Shown here: one piece after another, positions 46,274 through 56,052 of the stretch
Position numbering within the stretch: the stretch's first letter is position 1
Layout of the letters: every line of letters starts with the position of its first letter
Origin: Coix lacryma-jobi var. lacryma-jobi
Lineage: Eukaryota; Streptophyta; Magnoliopsida; Poales; Poaceae
Length of the DNA: 64,000 nucleotides
Reading direction: 5' to 3'
NCBI GenBank assembly: GCA_009763385.1
Contig: CM019824.1
Span: 112,114,660 to 112,178,659, forward strand
Notes under the pieces: generated by a model
The model's database searches: none
Told to the model about the DNA's origin: nothing
What the model saw: only the letters and a program-made list of their open reading frames with translations
Program-made: the position numbers and the translations under genes

Positions 46274-46695
46274 GATAGTAGAATTAGCCTAATAGCCATA
46301 TGTCTCTGATAAATAGAAGAGAGTGAATACATTCAAAAGAGCATCCGACTCTATTTTTTCATACACATGCACTTCTTTATTCAATGGTTGGTTGACTTTC
46401 TCTTTGGATCCATTGTTTAATTTGACAATATATGTATTAAAGCTTTAAAAAAAATACTTAAAACTTCGGGATAAAGGTGAAGTGAAGGAACTAGAGACAT
46501 AGTGTTTGATTTGATCGTTCAATCATTCAATTACTCAAGATCTAAGGTAAAAGTAATAAGCCCCATGAGGAATAATATAATATATATTGTGGAGAATTTT
46601 TGTTTAACAACAGGTATACTTGTTGGAAGTGAAGATATTGTAGCAACTCCTGATCCATTGTTAATTTTTGGTTTTGCTAAGGGACTAGCAAAAGG

Positions 46696-46710
46696 TAAGC
46701 TTGGGGGAGT
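46696..46710 (+). other. Polypurine tract of X+
   Basis: TAAGCTTGGGGGAGT directly precedes the 3' LTR terminus TGTTGACAC. Confidence 0.85.
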
Positions 46711-47963
46711 TGTTGACACAGGTTATCTATCAAAATTAAAGGATAAATAAATATGAAAAGGGCATGAATTCAATCACCAATAAAGGTTTAGGGTTTTAAT
46801 TGACAATATTCCACAAGTTTTGGTGGATTGTGATTCTGCAGGGACTAAACATGAAAACCAGCACTGATTACTTCTCCTAGAAGGAAACCGATGGAAGATT
46901 ACGGAACCGGCACGTCAGGAATACTCCAGAAGGACCTAGAGGACACCAGAGGACACCACGGGGCGGGACACCCCGAGAGGCCGCCAGGTGGGACCAACTG
47001 GTCCCACCCTATGATCGGTTGGTCACCCCCTGGGCCCGATGGCCTCCGCCTTCTGGAACCTTCTTCCATCGCCTCCTAGGATGCATCTCCACCGTCCCTA
47101 AAGTCGGTTTGATCTAACAGCCGTGGTTGATTCCTCAGGGCTATATAAACAGGCCCCCAAGCCCCAGGGTAGATCAAGTCTCTCCTCAGAAAAGTCTACG
47201 CCTCATTCAGAAACCCTAGAAGAAGACTTCAAGAGCCAGCTTTCAAGTAGAAGACTAGTTACCCCTCTAGTTTAGGTTTAGAACCTAGTCTTATACTAGA
47301 ACTAGAAGATAGAGAGAGGAAGAGATCAAGAAGGAGCTCCGACCTGTCGGATCAACTTCTTCATCTTGTACCTGCAGATTCAAGTTCATCTTCAACTTGC
47401 TTCAGCGATTGTTTCGGCAATCAACGTCTATATTTAAGTTTGAGCCATTGTTCTTGTTATTCTTAAGGTTTATGACTCTCTTTTGAGTACTTTAATTCTA
47501 GTCGCGCTAGAGTTAGAGTAGTTGGATAGTGTAAGCGTGGTGCTTAGACTTGATAACTCATAGTTGCCTCCTATAACGCTAGTAGTAGTGGTTGTTCGCA
47601 AGGGTGACTCTTATAGCCTTGTTGATTCTTCTATAGTCCACTCACCCGTGTGTAGGCTCGGTAGGATTATACATTTGCATAAAAGACTCATACTCTGTTT
47701 GTGACCTTTTATGGCAACTTCCCCACTAAGAATAATATAAACATATCACTCTTAAGTTGGATTTAGATAACCTTAGTGATCCCCTCTATGCTTCTAGATT
47801 CTCCGTTCTTGTTAGCTACTCAGGGGTTAGACTTTAAGGCTTAACACTATCCGTTCATTTGGGTTCGATATTAAAACTGGGTTACTCCGGTGAAGTGCTA
47901 CATCGGTAGATTTTATCTTTGCGCTTGTGGATAAAGTAGAGTGTGCGTTAATTTATACCAACA
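46711..47963 (+). repeat. 3' LTR of X+
   Basis: 1253 bp, the partner of 23404-24652. Many differences are CpG losses: the palindrome pair of the 5' LTR has become GACCAACTGGTC and GATCGGTTGGTC. Target copy CTACT follows at 47964-47968. Confidence 0.9.
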
Positions 47964-47968
47964 CTACT

Positions 47969-48167
47969 TCGATGGATTTATGTAAACGCTGTCGTGTGAT
48001 CGGTATTCACTGAATTATTACGATCTTATATTGTTGATGTTGGAGTGGTTTGAAATCCTTCGAGATTTCACGGACTACCGGGTTTATATGGGCTCAAGTG
48101 TGCAACTTCACTGCTTCAACTGGGAAATTCGTACTTGTGGTCTTATAAATTGGTCGGTTCTGTTACA
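47969..48167 (+). repeat. Tekay+ 5' LTR, last 0.2 kb
   Basis: Resumes the LTR split at 23403. It matches the inverse of 4827-5020 and 15558-15760 and ends GGTTCTGTTACA, followed by the primer site. Confidence 0.88.
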
Positions 48168-48169
48168 GC

Positions 48170-48185
48170 TGGCATCAAAGCATAG
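48170..48185 (+). other. Primer binding site of Tekay+
   Basis: TGGCATCAAAGCATAG, a decayed initiator-Met tRNA type matching the site at 15541-15555, two bases after the LTR. Confidence 0.75.
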
Positions 48186-48996
48186 TTCAGTGAGTTACTG
48201 TTCATATGACAAGATTTTGAAAACAAAAGAAGTGGTGTATAAAATTATTTGCCAAAATTCACCGGATTTTGTGTGAAAACGGTTTTGAAACAAAACTAGA
48301 TTGTGCCAGTGGTCATATCCTTTATGCCCATAGGATCTTACGTGGCTTATTTAAGTACTGACTTGGGGGCCTTGCATCATATTTTATTTTTTGTCGCTCA
48401 TACGGCTGATATGTGTGAGTGCCACCCAGTTGGATGGTAATGTATGGATCATTGTGCCTCTATGCCTCGGTAAGTGGGAGCTGTGAGAGCATGACCGAAC
48501 AATCGTCGGTCTAGGGGAGAGCTAGTTTGGTACTGGAACTTGTACTAGTAAGCACAATTGTGGGTACTTGTAGGAACGGGTAGATTAATGGTAAAGGAGA
48601 GCATGATCGGACAACTGCGGATCTAGGGGAGTGCTAGATTGGTATCGGAAGATATATCTGTTTTACACCGGTATATCTGAAGGTATTTAATTGTGGGTAA
48701 TTCTAGTTTGGGAGTACTTCAGTTCTGCATTTTATCATACTGTGGGGTCAGGGCTGAAATGGATCTTCTGCTGGTACACTAACCACGTATCGTTAAAATG
48801 AAGTAGTTAACATTTATGAGAGACGTTGTATGCCACCGTATAGTTCGTATGTAGTGGAAAGGACGTAAGAAATGTTTCATACATACATCATGGCATGTTT
48901 TCATTCTTTCCTTTTTACATTACTTCCTCCCTAATTATTGGATTATCTCTCAAGTTAGAAACCTGTGCTTATGTTAAAATGATAAACTTGCTACAG
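48186..48996 (+). other. Untranslated leader of Tekay+
   Basis: About 810 bp without a supported gene. It ends with AACTTGCTACAG directly before the ORF0 ATG, closely matching AACTTCTTACAG in the other Tekay copy. Confidence 0.6.
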
Positions 48997-49205
48997 ATGG
49001 CTCGCACAAAGGAGACTGCACGTAAGTCCACGGTTGGCGGGGTTCCTTGGCATCAGCTAGCGCCTCGGTCGGAAAGGTGCAAGGACAAGTTCTTGGATGT
49101 GTTCGGAACTCCAACGCTGCTTTGGAGGGTGTTGCATTCAGTGGGGTATCCGGAAGGCAAAGAGCCTCGTTACTTCTGGACCAAGGAGCCTTTGGGGGAC
49201 ACTAC

Positions 49206-50196
49206 TGATAAGAGTATGGGTGCCCCGATCTTTCGGTGGAGAGGGATAACTTCGATTTGGACTGAAACGACGTTCACGACCCGACTACAACCATCCAAGG
49301 ATGCTGCGCCTTAGCAATCGATACACCAATTCCAGCGGTTACTCGCGATCTTGTGGATGTACGACCAACCAAACCACTAGGGTTATTCCTGCAAGCAATC
49401 GAAGAACAAGCACTCTATTGCAAAATAAGAGATGAAGGTTCAAATCTGATACACATGAAGGTGGGGTTCCGAAATCAAGTAGAACGGATGGTCTAGTCGA
49501 CACAAACGTCTACCAGGAAGTAGCAATGGCTAAACTTACATCTAAACAAAACCCAATCTGTTTGTGGCGGCTATGGAGGTATATGAGAGGGTAGAGAACG
49601 ACCTGGACTTGGTGGAGGTCGTCCCCAAACCCTAGGATGCTCCCCTATTGGGCCCTACTTGATACACGGGCCAGCAGCCCAAAATATGGTGACGCAGCAC
49701 CTGAGGCAGAGAAGATGTCGGCAGTAAAATAGTTCCTGCGCCTGCCTCCGAGCAGATATGGTTATGGAGTTGGATTCATTGGAAAGTAGACTTTATAAGG
49801 TTTCCAAAAAGTCCTAGAACGTCCCAATCGGAGTCCGTATGAAGTCGTGGCAGTCGTCGCAAGATGGGACTCTTCTGTAGTCCGAATTCAACCTCAAAAC
49901 GTATTGGACTTGGACTCTTTATTTGCTTGTGCCAAAACTGATGTGGTGGCTTTGTGGAGAACGTTAAGAACACTTGGACTTGGTCCCCAATCAACTTCAT
50001 TGATCTTCCAAGCTTTCCTTATGCAATCAAACCTTCCCTGATCCATGCAAGTAATTCTGAAAATGACAATACACATATTTTATGGTGCAGCACCAATTCA
50101 TCAAATGTATCAATAATAAGTCTCATATAGAATGGTTGCACCTTTGGCTTAAAAATGGATAAGATAGTCATATATGAACCGGTGATGTCCTCATCA
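49206..50196 (-). repeat. 3' LTR of the gag-only element
   Basis: 991 bp. The last 59 or so codons of the element's protein are read from this LTR (50019-50196). The LTR start reads TGATAAGAG where the other copy has TGATGAGAG. Confidence 0.9.
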
Positions 50197-51683
50197 TTCT
50201 CCCCTTCTTGGCTGCAAGTCATCCTCGACTTGCTCCAATGGCATATAAATGTGCTTACTTCGATATCGGAATACCGAAGGACGACCATATTGCATGGCCA
50301 CAACAAACAATACTCCCCTTCTTTAGGCTGGCCCTGTTGCATGTGAGAAAAACTAGGGATACTTTGTAGGACATTATTAGTGTTAGTGCATCCCTCGATT
50401 CGATCATGATATTGTAGCTCCAAAGTAGATTTCATATTAGAGCAAATATAAACTTTATTTACCAAATAATTTTTGTTGCTATCATATTTGCCAATTTCAT
50501 AAAGTGAACAATGATTAAAGCTTGGCAAAATAGATTTCATAGGTATATCATTCTCCAAACTATTCTGGTCACAAAGAAAATCAAATTCGATATAACCTAA
50601 ACAATTTAAAGATGATATGATATTCAGCTCCTCTTTCTCACTAGCAATGCAACAAACTCTCCTTACTTCAGCACGCATGTCGTTAAGAATAGATTTATCA
50701 TGTCTAAGCACTAGTCTTGTTGTAAATATAAGTGAAGCATGATCATACTCACATGGAGTGATTGAAGCATCATATGTGTTGCTTTGCTCGCTCTCCTCTA
50801 ACATGGTGGGTGTTGCACAATAATTCTTTTCCAACTTTTGCAGTGGGCATAGTTGCTCAAATAGCTCAATGCATTCAATGGTATTGCTCTCATCCTCTTG
50901 CAAAATGTTATGGACAGCAAGGGAAAAAAGAGGGTGCTCTATCTCTAGTTGTGGTGATGAAGTTAGAGAAGAAGTATCACACAACTCTTCTTTGTCACAA
51001 GGTAAAACAAGCAAATCATGTTGTGACAAAGGCATATCAACAACGAGTTCCACTATATTTTGCTCCCTTTCAGCAATTAAAGTAGATAATTGTTGGCTAT
51101 AATATGTCACACCATTCTTGCAAGTATTCAAAGATGACAAAATCTGATTTTCAACTTTACAAGCAAGACAAAACAAGCAAGATATATGATTATATGTTTC
51201 ACTGATGAGCAATGTTTGAATTTCAGAATTGAGCCCTTTCATGAACCTACTCATTATATCTTCCATGCATTCATCCAAGCCACCAAACACGATACAAATT
51301 TTAAAATCATGATAGTATTGTCTCACGGTCCTACTACCCTGTTTTAATTCCTCTAGTTTGGTAAGGAAGTAATCACCATAATATGCAGGAACATATACAC
51401 CTCTAAAATGCATTTTGAAGTCTTTCCATGTTTGTGGAACAATGTCATGCCTACAAAGATATTTCCATTCATACAAAGCATCCTTAGTTAAAGCATTAGA
51501 GGCAGCAAAAACCATTTGTTTCTCTGACAAATCATACTCAACAAATTCCTTATCTACCTTCAGCTCCCAATTAATGTATGCATGAGGGTCAAACTTACCA
51601 GCAAATGAAGGCAAATGTTCAATGAGATTCTGAATATGGCGGTGTAGTTTCATCAACTCAAAAATCTCAGTATTGCCTGCCAT
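50019..51683 (-). CDS. gag: Intact Gag-like protein reading into the LTR
   Basis: 554 residues from MAGNTEIFELM. Residues about 20-175 resemble a Ty3-type capsid domain (LPSFAGKFDPHAYINWE, YEWKYL, WKDFKMHFRGVYVPAYYGDYF, LEELKQGSRTVRQYYHDF). No C-x2-C-x4-H-x4-C zinc knuckle and no protease motif are visible. The long C-terminal part (about 200-490) has no similarity that I recognise. The frame crosses the polypurine tract and ends inside the 3' LTR, so its last 59 residues are LTR-coded. The right LTR keeps that segment open (53533-53710). The role is probably a capsid for a polymerase-less element. Confidence 0.8.
   Translation of the reverse strand: MAGNTEIFELMKLHRHIQNLIEHLPSFAGKFDPHAYINWELKVDKEFVEYDLSEKQMVFAASNALTKDALYEWKYLCRHDIVPQTWKDFKMHFRGVYVPAYYGDYFLTKLEELKQGSRTVRQYYHDFKICIVFGGLDECMEDIMSRFMKGLNSEIQTLLISETYNHISCLFCLACKVENQILSSLNTCKNGVTYYSQQLSTLIAEREQNIVELVVDMPLSQHDLLVLPCDKEELCDTSSLTSSPQLEIEHPLFSLAVHNILQEDESNTIECIELFEQLCPLQKLEKNYCATPTMLEESEQSNTYDASITPCEYDHASLIFTTRLVLRHDKSILNDMRAEVRRVCCIASEKEELNIISSLNCLGYIEFDFLCDQNSLENDIPMKSILPSFNHCSLYEIGKYDSNKNYLVNKVYICSNMKSTLELQYHDRIEGCTNTNNVLQSIPSFSHMQQGQPKEGEYCLLWPCNMVVLRYSDIEVSTFICHWSKSRMTCSQEGENDEDITGSYMTILSIFKPKVQPFYMRLIIDTFDELVLHHKICVLSFSELLAWIREGLIA
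50197..50212 (-). other. Polypurine tract of the gag-only element
   Basis: The minus strand reads GCCAAGAAGGGGAGAA before the LTR terminus TGATGAGG. It lies inside the coding frame of the Gag-like protein, so it is both primer and codons. Confidence 0.75.
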
Positions 51684-52680
51684 GATGAGTAGAGAACAAG
51701 AAACACAAAAATAATATGTCTCCTCCTATCAACAACTAGGATGTGTCTTTTATGATTGTCTCACTCTCTACCTATTCCAACAAGTTCTTACAAGTTCTTA
51801 CCAAGCAAAACTGGAGGTGGCAGCAACCAACAAGTCGGAAACCTTAGAAAATAGTATATCGATACCGCAGCAACAACACCTTTCAGGTTGTAGTTGGATA
51901 TGTGGAGCTGTAGGAAGGCTGAAATTAATGTGCAAGGAAGTACTAGCACCACATTAGTCACAAAGCGAGTTGAGAAATCGTTCAACGGTGGTACCGTGCT
52001 GGTCCTAGGCTAGACCGTGCTAGAGACGCGAGCCTAGACACAAACAAAGTCACGGTACAAAAGGAAACAAAAAAGAACAAGAACAGCAAGTTATCACTCC
52101 ATTTTTCTCTTCCTCCTCTCTTTTTTTCTCTTTCTCTTTCTTTTCTTTTCTTTCTGATTTTTCTTCTTCTTTTCTTTTACTTTGCACAATTAGAACAAAT
52201 CTGAATTTTGACAAATCAGATTTTGAAAGAAACAACTTACAATGTATTTCTCTTTCTTTTCAGGGAGTAAAAAGAATAGAGCTAGCAACTCAAATTTTAA
52301 TATGTGCCCAAACAAATTTTTTTTATGTCAAACAAATGGTGATGGATATGGTGCAACGAACACGTATATGATAGTAATGATTGCAATGGAGATGTAAAAG
52401 GTGTAGTGGATATGTATATGATGGTGGTGATGGTGGCAGCGAAGATGGATATGATTGATAGTGACCGAAACGTGACAAGAACTCGAAACTCTAAAAGTCT
52501 AACTCTAAGACCAGCAACTTGACTCAACCGATGTAAACCAAACTCAACAAGCCCTAACTAAAAAGTACCAGCAAAGGCTCAAAAAGATTTATAGGATTAT
52601 GGAAAAACTAATCTTTTTTTGGCTTTTGTGGACTATAGGAAAAATAAAATAGCGAAGGATTGGAAATCTCTCACCGATAA
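51684..52680 (-). other. Leader of the gag-only element
   Basis: About 1 kb, AT-rich, with a strong purine run on the minus strand at 52100-52180 (pyrimidine run on plus). No gene is supported. Confidence 0.65.
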
Positions 52681-52698
52681 ACCTCGCTCTGAATACCA
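52681..52698 (-). other. Primer binding site of the gag-only element
   Basis: The minus strand reads TGGTATTCAGAGCGAGGT, the initiator-Met type with one inserted base, two bases from the LTR start at 52701. Confidence 0.75.
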
Positions 52699-52700
52699 AT

Positions 52701-53710
52701 TGATGAGAGTATGGGTGCCCCGATCTTTCGGTGGAGAGGGATAACTTCGATTTGGACTGAAACGACGTTCACGACCCGACTACAACCATCCAAGGATGCT
52801 GCGCCTTAGCAATCGATACACCAATTCCAGCGGTTGCTCGCGATCTTGTGGATGTACGACCAACCAAACCACTAGGGTTATTCCTGCAAGCAATCGAAGA
52901 ACAAGCAAGAACAAGTAGAACAAGCACTCTATTGCAAAATAAGAGATGAAGGTTCAAATCTGATACACATGAAGGTGGGGTTCCGAAATCAAGTAGAATG
53001 GATGGTCTAGTCGACACAAACGTCTACCAGGAAGTAGCAATGGCTAAACTTACATCTAAACAAAACCCAATCTGTTTGTGGCGGCTATGGAGGTATATGA
53101 GAGGGTAGAGGACGACCTGGACATGGTGGAGGTCGTCCCCAAACCCTAGGATGCTCCCCTATTGGGCCCTACTTGATACACGGGCCAGCAGCCCAAAATA
53201 TGGTGACGCAGCACCTGAGGCAGAGAAGATGTCGGCAGTAAAATAGTTCCTGCGCCTGCCTCCGAGCAGATATGGTTATGGAGTTGGATCCATTGGAAAG
53301 TAGACTTTATAAGGTTTCCAAAAATTCCTAGAACGTCCCAATCGGAGTCCGTATGAAGTCGTGGCAGTCGTCGCAAGATGGGACTCTTCTGGAGTCCGAA
53401 TTCAACCTCAAAACGTATTGGACTTGGACTCTTTATTTGCTTGTGCCAAAACTGACGTGGTGGCTTTGTGGAGAACGTTAAGAACACTTGGACTTGGTCC
53501 CCCATCAACTTCATTGATCTTCCAAGCTTTCCTTATGCAATCAAACCTTTCCTGATCCATGCAAGTAATTCTGAAAATGATAATACACACATTTTATGGT
53601 GCAGCACCAATTCATCAAATGTATCAATAATAAGTCTCATATAGAATGGTTGCACCTTTGGTTTAAAAATGGATAAGATAGTCATATATGAACCGGTGAT
53701 GTCCTCATCA
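52701..53710 (-). repeat. 5' LTR of the gag-only element
   Basis: 1010 bp, near-identical to 49206-50196 and ending CCTCATCA before target copy ACTAC. Confidence 0.92.
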
Positions 53711-53976
53711 ACTACCCTGGTGTATATGACGGCTGTTGTGAAGCCTAGGGACGAGGCTTCTGACTGGTCAGGATGGATGTTTGAAGCCAAGGGAAGAGAC
53801 CCCTGGAGGGTGCTCAATCAAGTGCTTTTCTTATCCTCTGGGATATTATGTAAAGGTTTCCGGAAGATCTTAGCCGAGCTCTTGCTGGAGTCTTTCCAAG
53901 GGGCTATCCTTTTCAAGATATATGGGTTTAGACTAAGAAGGAAGCTTTAGAGGGTGGCCCAAGTGAACAACAATTA

Positions 53977-56035
53977 TGGACCGAATTGGCGACCAGAGGG
54001 GGGTGAATGAGAGCCTCAAATTTCAACTCGTGAAATCAATAGCCCTTGTCCCAGAGAGTCACCCCAAAAGCAAGACACGGGCTTGCTAGTGTCCACGACC
54101 CTAGATGTAGGGTGGATGATTCCGAGAAGCATAGCAGGACACTATACAACCCAAGAAGTCCAACGCAAAAGCTAAAAACCAAAACTAACACCGAACGAAC
54201 GAACTGCGGATGAGAACGCTCAGATCAACACTGACCGGACTCTGGTGTGCATCCGGTCAGAGGTGATCGGACACGTCTGCTCTGTGCTGAGCTATTCTGG
54301 AAGCTCTCTGTGTTGGACCGGACTCACTGAGCCTAAGCATCCGGTCACAACACGGTGCATCCGGTCAGTGACACCAGGCAATAAACAGTGCCAGAGTCGC
54401 GTCCGGTCACACTAGAACCCAGCGTCCGGTCTACACAGTGCAAAACGACGCAGCCAAACCTTCAACAACCGGACTCACTGGACAGAGTCCGATCAACCCG
54501 ATCCCAGCATCCGGACACCCCGAACCAGTGTTGTTCGTCCACCGATTCGACTCGATCTCCCTCAAATCGAAGACTCTTGGTCTCAAACTTCGTGAGGGGA
54601 GTCACACGGATGATAGTGAGCTACTCCTAGGAGATCATGGCTAGAACCTATCTCCAAATTGATGAATCAATAGAGTTCGGGGGAAAAGAAGAAGGAACCC
54701 GATCCAACGAAAAAACCGACCGATCTGATGATTCAAGGGGCTAGAAATCAATTCCTTCAGTCAAAAGATCGTAATCATAGTCGTGCATAAATGGTTCAAA
54801 CGAAGTCGCAAACCAACTCACGGAGAAGAAGAACGAGGCAAATCTCCATGAGGGACAAAAATTAGAATGCGAAGAACACTCAAGCAAAACACGAATCGAT
54901 CATGATTTCAACCGTGTCTCGAACCCACGAGACAAGAGGTGAGATTACAGTCTCACTTCCTCAAAAATCTCCAGTACACAGAGGTATTGTCCACTCTGCG
55001 GATCTCGGGCAGCGAGGTATGGTTGAACCTAAGCGGGGGCTAGAGAGAGAGCTCAGGAAACAAATGCTACAAGGATGGAATGAGAGGAGGGTCACCTCTC
55101 TTATTTATAGCATAAGTACAATAGTCCCCTTCTACCCCTAGATACAAGAGCGAAGCGGCCAACCCTAGGGGTCTCCCGGTCCAACTCTGCTGATCGTCGA
55201 TCCGACGGCCACGCGCCTTCCTCATCCTTAGCTTGGCCTCGACGCAAGCCTCAGGATGCCACCATGTGTCATCCCGTCGACCACCGCGCTGTCCTCGTGG
55301 ATAGCTTCGCCACCGCGCCAGCCTCTCCACGCTGCCACGCATCGACCGTCCTTTTGGACCTCCCCCTGGTTTTGAGGCTGAAACCGGGAAACCTGTCCTC
55401 CGGCTGATTTTTGTGGCCCAACCTCAGAAACCCGCTAGCCCAGGTTTTGAGGCCCAAAGCTGGAAACCGTCCTTGCCGAGTATTGAGGCCCAAACTCGGA
55501 AACCCGCCACCCCGAGTTTTGTGGCCCAAACTCGGAAACCATCGAGGGTAGTTTTTTGAGGCTCAACTACCAAATCCGCGCCGTAGACGGGATGTGGTTC
55601 GCACACCCCGAGTTCCAGCACCGATGCCGGAGCATGTCCTGCCTCCACGCTGGGCACAGTGCATTCGCCTTCCTTCTCGGCCTCCCGCGAAGTGTCACGA
55701 CGCCATCACCTTCCTCCCGACTCGGCCGATGCACCGCACATTCCCATGTGCTCTTGCTTGTCAATGCCACGTGCCAGCTACCACAACTGGTCCTCAGGTC
55801 TCCCGGTCCATCGGTCCAAGCCTCACGTCCGCCCTTCACCGCTCCCGGTCCGTCGACACAATACGTCTCTACTTGACCTTCACCTCACCTTCGACCACTA
55901 TCTCCGAGCTCCGCGCCTGCACATCAACACAGCCAAGAGACATGTTGCCTCTCACCCCTTCCGGTGAGCCTGTTGACCGATCGCTCATCACTCAGGAAGG
56001 GAACCACAAGGGCACATATCAACCTTGTGTTCGCA
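53977..56035 (-). repeat. 3' LTR of copia-2
   Basis: About 2.06 kb. Its left end resembles the copia-1 LTR start; its right end is GTTCGCA before the polypurine tract. It contains repeated GCATCCGGTCA-type words (54250-54520) where copia-1 has CGGACTGTCCG. The GC-rich part (55150-55960) gives overlapping open frames with no supported product. Confidence 0.8.
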
Positions 56036-56052
56036 ATCTCCCCCTTGATGAG
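56036..56052 (-). other. Polypurine tract of copia-2
   Basis: The minus strand reads CTCATCAAGGGGGAGAT before the LTR terminus TGCGAACAC, typical of SIRE-type elements. Confidence 0.75.

Larger units (their letters stand above)
44816..46695 (+). other. X+ internal region, 3' part
   Basis: Resumes X+ after the target copy ACAAC. It is noncoding and AT-rich, and carries the hairpin array at 45377-45537 and the mini-hairpins at 46167-46273. The 70-codon frame 45117-45326 is open but unsupported as a gene. Confidence 0.75.
23404..47963 (+). mobile_element. X+: non-autonomous Asp-primed LTR element
   Basis: LTRs 23404-24652 and 46711-47963 have termini TGTTG and CAACA. The target duplication CTACT (23399-23403 and 47964-47968) is perfect. 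The own internal DNA is about 5.5 kb (24653-28239 and 44811-46710), interrupted by the inverted copy X-. No gag or pol remains beyond a degenerate protease-like fragment. The Asp-type primer site and that fragment suggest an Athila/Tat relative mobilised in trans. Confidence 0.9.
49206..53710 (-). mobile_element. Gag-only non-autonomous LTR element
   Basis: LTRs 49206-50196 and 52701-53710 have termini TGATRAGAG and CCTCATCA and are very similar; the right copy has an extra 18 bp. The target duplication ACTAC (49201-49205, 53711-53715) is perfect. It reads leftward with an initiator-Met primer site at 52681-52698, a 1-kb leader, one intact 554-codon frame and a polypurine tract. There is no polymerase or integrase. 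It inserted recently into ORF0 of the plus-strand Tekay element. Confidence 0.92.
19277..53975 (+). mobile_element. Plus-strand Tekay element, 5' part, heavily interrupted
   Basis: Reads rightward: LTR (19277-23403 plus 47969-48167), primer site, leader, and ORF0, which is broken by one insertion and truncated by another. Gag and pol would lie beyond copia-2, outside the window. The preceding bases ACAAT (19272-19276) would be its target duplication; the partner is not visible. It belongs to the same broad family as 4827-18984 but a well-diverged subfamily. Confidence 0.85.
48997..53975 (+). pseudogene. Second ORF0: H3-tail-like protein, split and truncated
   Basis: It starts at ATG 48997. 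Residues 2-12 are ARTKETARKST, then VGG and a Pro at H3 position 16. Gln-Leu-Ala follows at H3 positions 19-21, a match the other copy has lost. The conserved domain follows (TPTLLWRVLHSVGYPEGKEP, against PTILWRV and HLVGYQEGQEP in the other copy). At 49205 the gag-only element inserts (TSD ACTAC). Coding similarity resumes at 53716 (VKPRDEASDW, AKGRDPW) and continues past a stop and a frameshift near 53845. The copia-2 LTR ends it at about 53975, so the coiled-coil part is lost. It is not functional as it stands. Confidence 0.72.
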
